NCBI GenBank assembly: GCA_002316215.1
Contig: DCDB01000124.1
Coordinates: 1 to 19,739, forward strand
Origin: Lachnospiraceae bacterium UBA1066
GTDB lineage: Bacteria > Bacillota > Clostridia > Lachnospirales > Lachnospiraceae
Direction: 5' to 3'
Length of the DNA stretch: 19,739 nt
How positions within the stretch are numbered: the first letter of the stretch is position 1; each line of letters starts with the position of its first letter. The notes beneath the pieces were generated by a model, which worked only from the letters and a program-made list of their open reading frames with translations, did no database searches and was not told where the DNA came from. Shown one piece after another: positions 13,397 through 19,739 of the stretch. Both the position numbers and the translations under genes were made by a program.

Positions 13397-16300
13397 TTAA
13401 ATATTATATGCCGTTTTTCCCGTTTGGGCAAGTTCTGTTGTAAATCTTTTCAAGATCTTTACCATTTCTTCCGGCTTCTTGCTTCCGTGGTAAATGAAAT
13501 ACGATCCTTTTTCATATTTGTGTATGGAAAAGAGTCCGCCGTACGCACCCAGGAGGCGCGGAAGAGCCGCCACGTCAAATCCCGGATTCTGATAAATCGT
13601 CAGACGGACTTCATCGCCCTTTTCCTTGATTTCCGTAATGGAAGCCGCATGGGCACTGGCCTTTAAATCCGCAATCAGCATGAGGTTCCGCACGGAAGCG
13701 GGAAGTTCGCCGAAGCGGTCCATCATTTCATCCGTCAAATCCTCGTAATCGGCATCATTTTCAATACCTGCAATCCTCTTATAAAAGTCCAGCTTCTGGA
13801 ATTCGTCAGGAATATAAGTATCCGGGATAAAGGCATCCATGGAGATATCGACAACCGTCTCGAAATCTTCCGTCTTTTCGGCGCCCTTAACCTCGCGGAC
13901 GGCTTCGGAAAGCATCTTGCAGTAAAGATCGTATCCGACGGCTTCCATGTGGCCGTGCTGCTCCGCCCCGAGAAGATTCCCGGCGCCCCGGATTTCGAGG
14001 TCGCGCATGGCAATCTTGAAACCGCTTCCGAGCTCTGTAAATTCCTTGATGGCCGCCAGCCTTTTCTCCGCTATTTCCGGAAGCATCCGGTCCTTGCGGT
14101 ACATAAGGAAGGCATAGGCCGTACGGCTGGAGCGCCCGACACGTCCGCGCAGCTGATAAAGCTGGGAAAGACCCATGCGGTCGGCATCGTGGATAATCAT
14201 CGTATTGACGTTGGAAATGTCAAGCCCCGTCTCGATAATCGTCGTCGTAACCAGGACATCGATTTCGCCGTTAATAAAGTCGACCATGATCTGCTCGAGA
14301 TCGTGCTCCTTCATCTGGCCATCGGCATAAGCCACCGCAGCTTCCGGAACCAGCGATTCGATCCGGTGCGCCATATCGGAAATATCACTCACGCGATTAT
14401 AGACATAGTAGACCTGGCCGCCGCGCGCAATTTCACGGCAGATGGCCTCCCGTACCATTTCTCCGTTGTATTCCATGACATAGGTCTGAATCGGAACACG
14501 GTCCTGCGGAGGCTCCTCAAGGATCGACATATCGCGGATGCCGATAAGGCTCATATGGAGTGTCCGCGGAATCGGCGTCGCCGTCAGTGTCAGGACATCA
14601 ACATTTTTCCGCAGATTCTTGATTTTTTCTTTATGCGCCACGCCGAAGCGCTGCTCCTCATCGATGACCAGAAGCCCCAGATCCTTGAATTTAACATCCT
14701 TCGAAAGCAGGCGGTGCGTACCGATGACGATGTCGACAAGCCCCGTTTTCAGATCCTTAATGGTCTTCGCCTGCTGAGACGGCTGACGGAAACGGCACAG
14801 AAGGTCGACACGCACCGGAAAGTCCTTCATCCGCTGCATGAAAGTATTGTAATGCTGCTGCGCAAGGATGGTCGTCGGCACAAGATAAGCTACCTGCTTA
14901 CCGTCCTGAACCGCTTTGAAAGCCGCCCTGAGCGCGATTTCCGTCTTGCCGTATCCGACGTCTCCGCAGATCAGGCGGTCCATGATCTTCGGGCTTTCCA
15001 TATCCTTCTTCGTATCCTCGATGGCCTGCGTCTGATCGTCGGTTTCCTCAAACGGGAACAGTTCTTCGAATTCCTTCTGCCAGGCCGTGTCGGAGCTGTA
15101 AACAAAGCCTTCCGACTCCTCCCGCACCGCATAAAGCGCCACAAGATCCTTCGCAATGTCGGTAACGGAGCTTTTGACCTTTGCGCGCGTTTTCTCCCAT
15201 TCCTGGCCGCCCAGGCGGTTCAGGCGCGGATGTGCATTTTCCGCTCCGGAATATTTCTGCAGGACATCGAGCTGGGTCGCCAGCACGTAGAGATTGCCTC
15301 CGGAGTATTCGATTTTAATATAATCCTTCAGGACATCGTCGATTTTGACCTGTTCAATGCCGCGGTAAATGCCGAGGCCGTGGTTTTCGTGGACGACGCA
15401 GTCTCCGACCTTAAGATCCGAGAAGCTCGCGATTTTCTCGCCGCTGTAGCGTGTCTTCTTTTTCTTCGCCTTTTTCCGCCCGCCGAAGATATCCGTTTCG
15501 GAAATGAAGACATATTTGATGAGCGGATACTCGAAGCCGCGGCTGGCATGCCCGTATTCCACGGCTACCTGTCCCGGAAGCAGCTCAAGATCCCTGTCTT
15601 CTGTATAAAATGCCGGTACATCGTTGTCCGTCAGATCCTGCGCCAGGCGCTTCGCGCGCGTATGCGAGCCCGAAAGGACGACGATGCGGCATCCCTTCTT
15701 CCTGTATTTTTTAAGGTCGCCTACAAGGAATTCGAAACTGTTATTGTAGGTGTTAACGGCCTGTACCGTCGTTCCGTAGGTATCGGTGACGTCCCACGTT
15801 CCCTTCCGGAGTTCCAGCGCCGTAAGCGCGATACAGCGGTTTTTATTGAGGCGCGCCGTAAGATGAGCGGCACTTAAAATTTCGGGAATTTTATCGCCTT
15901 TTTCATAGTTTCCCTGTTCGATGCGGTTCTTGATGCTTTCGCGGAACTCATCCTCCGTGGCCTTCGCCGCCTCGTGGATCCGCGTCGGCTCATCCAGAAA
16001 AATGACGGTCTTCCTGCCTTCAAACCAGGAAAGGAACGAAGCTGCCTCTCCCGTCCTGTCATTTGCCGGATAAATCCGGATTTTATCGATTTCCGAAACA
16101 GAACGCTGCGTCTCGGCGTCAAAGAGACGCATAGACTCGATTTCGTCGCCGAAAAGCTCGATGCGCACCGGATGGTCATTTGTCAGATCCCAGATATCCA
16201 GGATATCGCCGCGGACCGCAAACTGTCCAGGCAGAAGCACCTCCGCGCAGCGTTCGTATCCCAGGGCGACAAGCGCTTCCTTCGCGGCATCCAGATCCAT

Positions 16301-16732
16301 CTCCGTTTCATTTTCAAAAACAAGAAGCTGCTCCTTCATCGCTTTGCGGCCGGTCACGAAGTCAAGAAGGGCGGCAGCCGGCAGAACGACGACCGAACGG
16401 CGCTTTTCGAGCAGGGTACGGAAAACCTTCATGCGTTCCCTGTCCAGCAGGTTAGAGGCGAGATCGGCCTGATAGAATAAAAGATCCTTCGCCGGATAAA
16501 GGCAGGCCTCCGGCTCATAAAAGCGCAGATTTTCAAAAAGCGTCCGCGCGCTTAAGTCGTTTTCCGTTATGACGAGCGTTTCGGGCGCATCAAATGAAAG
16601 CCCGTAGATCATATGGGCTTTCTGCGCCTCGATGCATCCCGTAAGAGCGATGACACCGGCGCCTTTTTTCATTTTATCGCGTATTTCCTGATATTCCGCC
16701 AGTTCCTCAAGCGGTGCAAGAAATGTTTTCAC
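13397..16732 (-). CDS. mfd: Transcription-repair coupling factor
   Basis: Mfd is an ATP-dependent DNA translocase that pushes RNA polymerase off lesions and recruits UvrA for excision repair. The 1111 residues are near the usual length. The N-terminal UvrB-like module covers about 1-340. The RNA-polymerase-interacting CarD-like domain covers about 436-500 (VGDCVVHENHGLGIYRG). Helicase motifs follow: Walker A GDVGYGKTE at 590-598, DEEQ at 691-694, TATPIPRTLHMS at 717-728, ETGLDISNVN at 834-843 and LRGRVGRS at 861-868. A C-terminal TRCF domain completes it. The start is GTG at 16732, with AAAGGA seven bases upstream. A large antisense open frame (13949-15877) is treated as a shadow. It lies 60 bases after pth and 35 before the foldase gene. 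Confidence 0.97.
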   Translation of the reverse strand: MKTFLAPLEELAEYQEIRDKMKKGAGVIALTGCIEAQKAHMIYGLSFDAPETLVITENDLSARTLFENLRFYEPEACLYPAKDLLFYQADLASNLLDRERMKVFRTLLEKRRSVVVLPAAALLDFVTGRKAMKEQLLVFENETEMDLDAAKEALVALGYERCAEVLLPGQFAVRGDILDIWDLTNDHPVRIELFGDEIESMRLFDAETQRSVSEIDKIRIYPANDRTGEAASFLSWFEGRKTVIFLDEPTRIHEAAKATEDEFRESIKNRIEQGNYEKGDKIPEILSAAHLTARLNKNRCIALTALELRKGTWDVTDTYGTTVQAVNTYNNSFEFLVGDLKKYRKKGCRIVVLSGSHTRAKRLAQDLTDNDVPAFYTEDRDLELLPGQVAVEYGHASRGFEYPLIKYVFISETDIFGGRKKAKKKKTRYSGEKIASFSDLKVGDCVVHENHGLGIYRGIEQVKIDDVLKDYIKIEYSGGNLYVLATQLDVLQKYSGAENAHPRLNRLGGQEWEKTRAKVKSSVTDIAKDLVALYAVREESEGFVYSSDTAWQKEFEELFPFEETDDQTQAIEDTKKDMESPKIMDRLICGDVGYGKTEIALRAAFKAVQDGKQVAYLVPTTILAQQHYNTFMQRMKDFPVRVDLLCRFRQPSQQAKTIKDLKTGLVDIVIGTHRLLSKDVKFKDLGLLVIDEEQRFGVAHKEKIKNLRKNVDVLTLTATPIPRTLHMSLIGIRDMSILEEPPQDRVPIQTYVMEYNGEMVREAICREIARGGQVYYVYNRVSDISDMAHRIESLVPEAAVAYADGQMKEHDLEQIMVDFINGEIDVLVTTTIIETGLDISNVNTMIIHDADRMGLSQLYQLRGRVGRSSRTAYAFLMYRKDRMLPEIAEKRLAAIKEFTELGSGFKIAMRDLEIRGAGNLLGAEQHGHMEAVGYDLYCKMLSEAVREVKGAEKTEDFETVVDISMDAFIPDTYIPDEFQKLDFYKRIAGIENDADYEDLTDEMMDRFGELPASVRNLMLIADLKASAHAASITEIKEKGDEVRLTIYQNPGFDVAALPRLLGAYGGLFSIHKYEKGSYFIYHGSKKPEEMVKILKRFTTELAQTGKTAYNI

Positions 16733-16756
16733 AAATACATCCTTTGTAAAATAAAT

Positions 16757-16784
16757 TTATATGATACAAGCGTCAAAAGTCAAA
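16757..16784 (-). promoter_or_regulatory. Candidate promoter of mfd
   Basis: Read leftward, TTGACT (16779-16784) and TATAAA (16757-16762) are separated by 16 bases within the 60-base gap between pth and mfd, giving a very short leader before the GTG start. This would let mfd be expressed independently of pth. The elements are reasonable matches, but the region is AT-rich and chance is possible. Confidence 0.45.
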
Positions 16785-16792
16785 AAAGTTTC

Positions 16793-17353
16793 CTAGTTGT
16801 ATAGGTTCATGGCTTTATCAACGCCGTCCGTTACGATGGCGGCTGCTGCCTTCGCGGCATTTTCAACGGCAATATCCGCCTTTTTCCGGTCTTCGGAACT
16901 AAAGCGCGAAAGCACCCAGTCAGCCAGATCCCAGCCGTGGGGGCGGGCGCCCGTACCGACGCGCACGCGGATGAATTCCTGCGAACCGAGCTTTGCGATG
17001 ATATCCTTAAGGCCGTTCTGCCCTCCTGCCGAACCCTGCTTCCGGATACGGATGCAGCCGGGCAGAAGATCGACGTCGTCACTCACGACGATAAGCTGCG
17101 TCTTCGGCTCTATTTTATAATAATCCGTCAGCTCGCGCACAGCCGTACCGCTCAGGTTCATGAAGGTCAGCGGCTTGGCCAGAACGACTCTCTCATCCCC
17201 GATGCGTCCCGTACCGTAAAGCGCGTGGAATTTCCGGCCGGAAAGCGCAATCTTACTGTCATCAGCCAGCCGGTCGATGACCTCGAAGCCCATATTGTGA
17301 CGCGTGCCGGCATACTCCCTCCCGGGGTTGCCGAGACCGACGATAATGTACAT
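16793..17353 (-). CDS. pth: Peptidyl-tRNA hydrolase
   Basis: This cytoplasmic enzyme cleaves the ester bond of prematurely released peptidyl-tRNA and recycles the tRNA. The 186-residue length is normal. The N-terminal GLGNPGREYAGTRHNMG holds Asn9 and the catalytic His19; PLTFMNLSG (61-69) and SDDVDL (91-96, with the conserved Asp) are intact. The usual GGHNG motif reads GGQNG (110-114), with Gln112 in place of the common His while the adjacent Asn is kept. AAAGGA lies seven bases before the ATG. It heads the leftward pth-mfd-foldase block, an order common in Firmicutes. Confidence 0.96.
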   Translation of the reverse strand: MYIIVGLGNPGREYAGTRHNMGFEVIDRLADDSKIALSGRKFHALYGTGRIGDERVVLAKPLTFMNLSGTAVRELTDYYKIEPKTQLIVVSDDVDLLPGCIRIRKQGSAGGQNGLKDIIAKLGSQEFIRVRVGTGARPHGWDLADWVLSRFSSEDRKKADIAVENAAKAAAAIVTDGVDKAMNLYN

Positions 17354-17453
17354 TACAAAATCCTTTCGTGCATAACTTAAATCCTGGTTTCTGCTTCATG
17401 CCGCAGACGTATCTGCCGACCTGTCCGGAATCTCATAAAAAATCATACGAAAG

Positions 17454-17484
17454 CCCGCCTCCCTGTATCCGACTGAGGCACGGG
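17454..17484 (-). terminator. Possible weak terminator upstream of pth
   Basis: CCCGCCTC (17454-17461) can pair with GAGGCACGGG (17475-17484) with a two-base bulge, giving an eight-bp stem and 13-base loop. On the leftward strand it is followed, after about ten bases, by six T residues. It lies between the P-loop gene and pth and could end the upstream transcript. The separated T-run makes this a weak call. The remaining bases of this 219-base gap (17354-17572) show no gene. Confidence 0.3.
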
Positions 17485-17572
17485 TACAGAATTCACGACC
17501 TCACTTTAGCTTTCTGCTATAGGACCGACCGTTTTGTCATCCTGCAAAAATCTAAAAATTTCCTGGCCTTCT

Positions 17573-18142
17573 TTAAATCATCCGGCCGTCTTCGCCCTCG
17601 AAGACGATTTCCGCCTTCGGGTTCATTTTATGGAGAAGCGCTGCCCAGCGGATCCTGTCATTTTCCGTCCCCTTGCCGGGCGTATCCGCACACCGGTTAA
17701 AGAGGATCAGATTGGAGTATTTCACCATATCCGCGATATTGTCCTTCAGGTTTTTCAGATAAATGTCAAACACGCCGCCGTCGAAGACGGTCAGCTGACG
17801 GACGATGCTCCATCCTTCCGGAAGCGCAATGCCGTCCAGGTAGCTTACCTTGAACATCCCGCCGTATTCGATAAAAACCTGCGAAGGATGCAGGGATTCA
17901 TCCAGCGACTTAAGATAGTCCGCATTGATAAGAAACGGACCGTCGAGGTCAATCAGCGTGACCTTCCGGCTTGCAAGAAGCCCGCCGTCGTAGGTTTCCC
18001 CGCCTTCTTCCTCGCAATCGATCAGAATTGTATTTCCTGAAAAGTCACCAAAACCGCGCTCAAGAATCTTCTTGACCGCGGTCGTTTTTCCACTCTCTAA
18101 AAAACCGGTCACCAGCGTGACCGGTATGGCTTTATTGCTCAC
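17573..18142 (-). CDS. Short CobW/G3E-like P-loop nucleotide-binding protein
   Basis: This 189-residue protein begins IPVTLVTGFLESGKTT with the Walker A motif GFLESGKTT (13-21), typical of the G3E family (CobW, HypB, UreG), which deliver metals or maintain metalloenzymes. Unlike canonical CobW proteins it has no CxCC metal motif where one is expected (the segment reads IDCEEEGGETYD, 41-52), and the usual C-terminal CobW domain of about 120 residues is missing. NRCAD (149-153) may stand for the guanine-specificity NKxD motif. The start is GTG, overlapping the stop of the HPr-like gene by four bases (GTGA), so the two are coupled. The substrate is unknown. The short form could be a distinct lineage or a truncated gene. 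Confidence 0.7.
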   Translation of the reverse strand: MSNKAIPVTLVTGFLESGKTTAVKKILERGFGDFSGNTILIDCEEEGGETYDGGLLASRKVTLIDLDGPFLINADYLKSLDESLHPSQVFIEYGGMFKVSYLDGIALPEGWSIVRQLTVFDGGVFDIYLKNLKDNIADMVKYSNLILFNRCADTPGKGTENDRIRWAALLHKMNPKAEIVFEGEDGRMI

Positions 18143-18372
18143 TGATTTACCATATAGTCGACAAGTCTCGTAACATCTTCCGGCTCGGAAGCAATGATCT
18201 CAAGTTCCGGAATCGTTCCGTTTGAAAAAATATTGGCAAGAGAAACATACTGTGTAAGTTTGGATTTCAGGTTCAGGCGGTCACCTTCACCGGTTACCAG
18301 CTCGACCTTGCCCTTGCAGCTGTCGATGACCTGGAAAAACTTGTTAATATCTTTTATATTTTCTACTTTCAT
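18139..18372 (-). CDS. HPr-like small protein without the active-site histidine
   Basis: This 77-residue protein resembles HPr-fold phosphocarrier relatives: beta strand, helix, then KGKVELVTGEGDRLNLKSKL, a helix (about 40-49) and a C-terminal strand-helix (ELEIIASEPEDVTRLVDYM). No histidine is present, so it cannot carry phosphate as HPr does; a regulatory or binding role is more likely. The recognition is from memory of such annotated families and not certain. The frame extends to a GTG at 18381, but AAAGAGG is placed eight bases before the ATG at 18372, so that start is chosen. It is the first gene of the pair with the P-loop protein. Confidence 0.6.
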   Translation of the reverse strand: MKVENIKDINKFFQVIDSCKGKVELVTGEGDRLNLKSKLTQYVSLANIFSNGTIPELEIIASEPEDVTRLVDYMVNQ

Positions 18373-18402
18373 TTTAAACACCTCTTTCTATAATAAAATC
18401 AG

Positions 18403-18471
18403 CTCCGGATAACAGATACTTCAGGCGCCTTAAGACACCCTGACAGTGCCATTATACCAAAAAATCCGGAG
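18403..18471. repeat. Eight-base inverted repeat spanning the promoter and leader
   Basis: CTCCGGAT (18403-18410) and ATCCGGAG (18464-18471) are perfect inverted copies 53 bases apart. One copy lies between the -35 and -10 of the promoter below and the other in the untranslated leader of the HPr-like gene. This could be an operator pair or chance. Confidence 0.3.
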
Positions 18472-18478
18472 AATGCAA
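18451..18478 (-). promoter_or_regulatory. Candidate sigma-A promoter of the HPr-like/P-loop pair
   Basis: Read leftward, TTGCAT (18473-18478) and a perfect TATAAT (18451-18456) are 16 bases apart. The predicted leader before the ATG at 18372 is about 70 bases. The strong -10 makes this one of the more convincing promoters in the window. Confidence 0.65.
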
Positions 18479-18502
18479 CTGCCGGGGAAAATATGGGAGA
18501 GG

Positions 18503-18532
18503 AAAAAGGTCCTGTCAGACAGAATAATGACC
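18503..18532 (-). terminator. Possible weak terminator after the sugar-binding gene
   Basis: Leftward, GGTC (complement of 18529-18532) pairs with GACC (complement of 18508-18511) around an inner CTGTC-T-GACAG palindrome, followed by five T residues. The outer stem is short and bulged, so this is only a possible end for the transporter transcript. Confidence 0.3.
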
Positions 18533-18569
18533 AGCTTGATCTTTTGCTTAAACGCAGAACAAGGATCTG

Positions 18570-19526
18570 TCAGTCTTCAAAATCACCAACATTTTCACTT
18601 GTAACTACGGTTACTCCGGTATCTGTTACTTCGCCATTCAGATTTCCTCCGTCCAGAACCTGCAAAGCTGCCGTCAGCGCACCATACCCCATCAATTCCG
18701 GTTTCTGCGCCATAAATGCCTGGACAATTCCTTTTTTAACAAGTGTACGGCTGGCAGAAGAATTATCAAATCCCACACAATAAATCTTGTCCCTTGCATC
18801 CTTTGCGGCATTGCCGCAGCCTACGCATGCAGCTTCATTCGCTCCGAAAAGGGCTACTGCTCCATTATTGATCATATTGGTGCCTAGTTCCTGCGCTTTT
18901 GCCGTATCGCCTTCTGAGTACTGGACTTCGCTCGGTGTATATGCGGTGCCTTCCAGAGCTTTGCAGAATCCGTCCACCCTGTCAATACAGGACTGCACGC
19001 CAGCCTGAGCGGAGACAATTCCGATCATTCCCCCGGAGATTCCGGCATCCGTCAGAACCTGGATCATTTTTTGTCCGGCCTGCTCTCCAGCCGCATAATT
19101 GTCTGTTGCATAAGTCGCCTCTCCCGGAAACGTAGCCGGAGAATCCACATATATTATTTTTGTTCCTTCTTTAGCTACTTCATTCAATGCCGCATTGCAT
19201 GCCGTGGGGCTGTTGACTGCAATAATTATTAAATCTGATCCATTACTGGCTGCCATATCAATCTGTTCAATCTGCTTGGCATTATCCTTTACGTCCGGTG
19301 CATACCAATTATAATGAATCGTATATCCCTTATCTTTCGCTTCCGAAATTGCTTTTTTAACCCCGGCGTTGACTTTAACCCAATGAACGTCCATCTGATC
19401 CATGGTAATCAGCGTAATATTGTAGTCTTTGCTTCCAGCCACATATTTCCTGCCGCATCCGGCACAGAAGATACAGCATGCCAGTATCAGCAGAAACAGG
19501 CCCCAGGCTGTTTTTCTCCTCATCAT
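18570..19526 (-). CDS. Sugar ABC transporter substrate-binding lipoprotein (ribose/galactose type)
   Basis: This 318-residue extracytoplasmic lipoprotein captures a sugar and hands it to its permease. The signal peptide ends in FCAGC (Cys24 lipidated; position -3 is Cys where Leu is usual). The mature part has the Peripla_BP_4 layout of RbsB/MglB: YNITLITMDQMDVHWVKVNAG at the first strand, the hinge region DLIIIAVNSP, IIYVDSPA, the TDNYAAGEQAG segment and VALFGANEAACVG near the second domain. The ligand cannot be assigned. A frame extends to a GTG at 19553, but AGGAG lies inside it and seven bases before the ATG at 19526, so that start is used. It overlaps the permease stop by four bases. Confidence 0.9.
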   Translation of the reverse strand: MMRRKTAWGLFLLILACCIFCAGCGRKYVAGSKDYNITLITMDQMDVHWVKVNAGVKKAISEAKDKGYTIHYNWYAPDVKDNAKQIEQIDMAASNGSDLIIIAVNSPTACNAALNEVAKEGTKIIYVDSPATFPGEATYATDNYAAGEQAGQKMIQVLTDAGISGGMIGIVSAQAGVQSCIDRVDGFCKALEGTAYTPSEVQYSEGDTAKAQELGTNMINNGAVALFGANEAACVGCGNAAKDARDKIYCVGFDNSSASRTLVKKGIVQAFMAQKPELMGYGALTAALQVLDGGNLNGEVTDTGVTVVTSENVGDFED

Positions 19527-19739
19527 GCCTTTACTCCTCTCCTTGGAAACCACTTATGGGTCTTCCCGGTGGTACGGACAATATCCATCAGAACGCATAC
19601 CACAACGATAATACCGATGATAATGTTTCGAATAGCTACCGGAGCATTTGCAAAGGTCAAACCATTCTGAAGTACTGCCCAGACACCGGCGCCTGCGATC
19701 ACCCCTACCAGCAGTCCGCTTCCGCCCAGAGTGGAAACG
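19523..19739 (-). CDS. Sugar ABC transporter permease, RbsC family (3' fragment)
   Basis: The last 71 codons of an integral membrane permease are present; the rest lies beyond the right edge. The sequence STLGGSGLLVGVIAGAGVWAVLQNG, with the second transmembrane segment IRNIIIGIIVVVCVLMDIVR, matches the C-terminus of RbsC/BPD_transp_2 permeases, including the conserved small-residue glycine run and final basic tail. The TGA (19523-19525) overlaps the start of the binding-protein gene. This gives the order permease then binding protein, as in rbs-type operons. The ATPase gene is expected further right, outside the window. Confidence 0.88.
   Translation of the reverse strand, partial: VSTLGGSGLLVGVIAGAGVWAVLQNGLTFANAPVAIRNIIIGIIVVVCVLMDIVRTTGKTHKWFPRRGVKA

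Noticed and set aside
13949..15877. A 642-codon open frame on the rightward strand inside mfd
   Set aside because: It lies wholly antisense to a clear full-length mfd, has no ribosome site of note, and its translation is rich in Arg/Asp/Ile with no recognisable domain. Codon bias of mfd explains the missing stops.
1..19739. tRNA, rRNA, riboswitch, CRISPR or insertion sequence
   Set aside because: No cloverleaf, array of regularly spaced repeats, transposase gene or known riboswitch core was found by eye on either strand.

Overview
The window reads as a chromosomal segment from an anaerobic Gram-positive bacterium of the Clostridia, most likely the Lachnospiraceae. That assignment is inference. 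It rests on the class II (Firmicutes-type) galactose-1-phosphate uridylyltransferase, strong AGGAGG-type ribosome sites, the order pth, mfd and a PrsA-like foldase, and moderate GC content. No rRNA, tRNA, CRISPR array, insertion sequence or prophage gene was recognised.

Layout. 1-45: the start of a flavoprotein, probably thioredoxin reductase (leftward). 231-4139: a leftward Leloir galactose operon, galK-galT-galE, with a recognisable promoter before galK. 4171-5023: a leftward gene for an anchored surface protein with a MucBP-like domain, ending in a strong terminator. 5091-12000: a rightward, tightly packed ten-gene operon. Its genes are a membrane protein with a degenerate GGDEF domain, an ECF sigma factor, a putative anti-sigma or sensor protein, a transglutaminase-like lipoprotein, a PilC/GspF platform protein, four small pseudopilin-like membrane proteins and a PilT-type ATPase. 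It ends in a bidirectional terminator. 12162-17353: leftward prsA-like foldase, mfd and pth. 17573-18478: a leftward pair, an HPr-like protein lacking a phosphorylatable histidine plus a short CobW/G3E-type P-loop protein, with its own promoter. 18570-19739: the end of a leftward ribose/galactose-type sugar ABC transporter operon (permease fragment and substrate-binding lipoprotein).

How the genes fit together. galK phosphorylates galactose, galT exchanges it onto UDP, and galE regenerates UDP-glucose. pth and mfd are housekeeping genes for translation and transcription-coupled repair. The PrsA-like lipoprotein folds exported proteins. The rightward operon is the most interesting part. It combines a reduced type IV pilus/type II secretion-like machine (platform, pseudopilins, PilT) with its own ECF sigma factor, a single-pass partner protein, a GGDEF-like protein that has lost its catalytic signature, and an extracytoplasmic transglutaminase-fold lipoprotein with an intact Cys-His-Asp triad. 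No assembly ATPase, prepilin peptidase, PilM/N/O or canonical major pilin lies in the cluster. It is therefore either a minimal retractile envelope machine or depends on parts encoded elsewhere.
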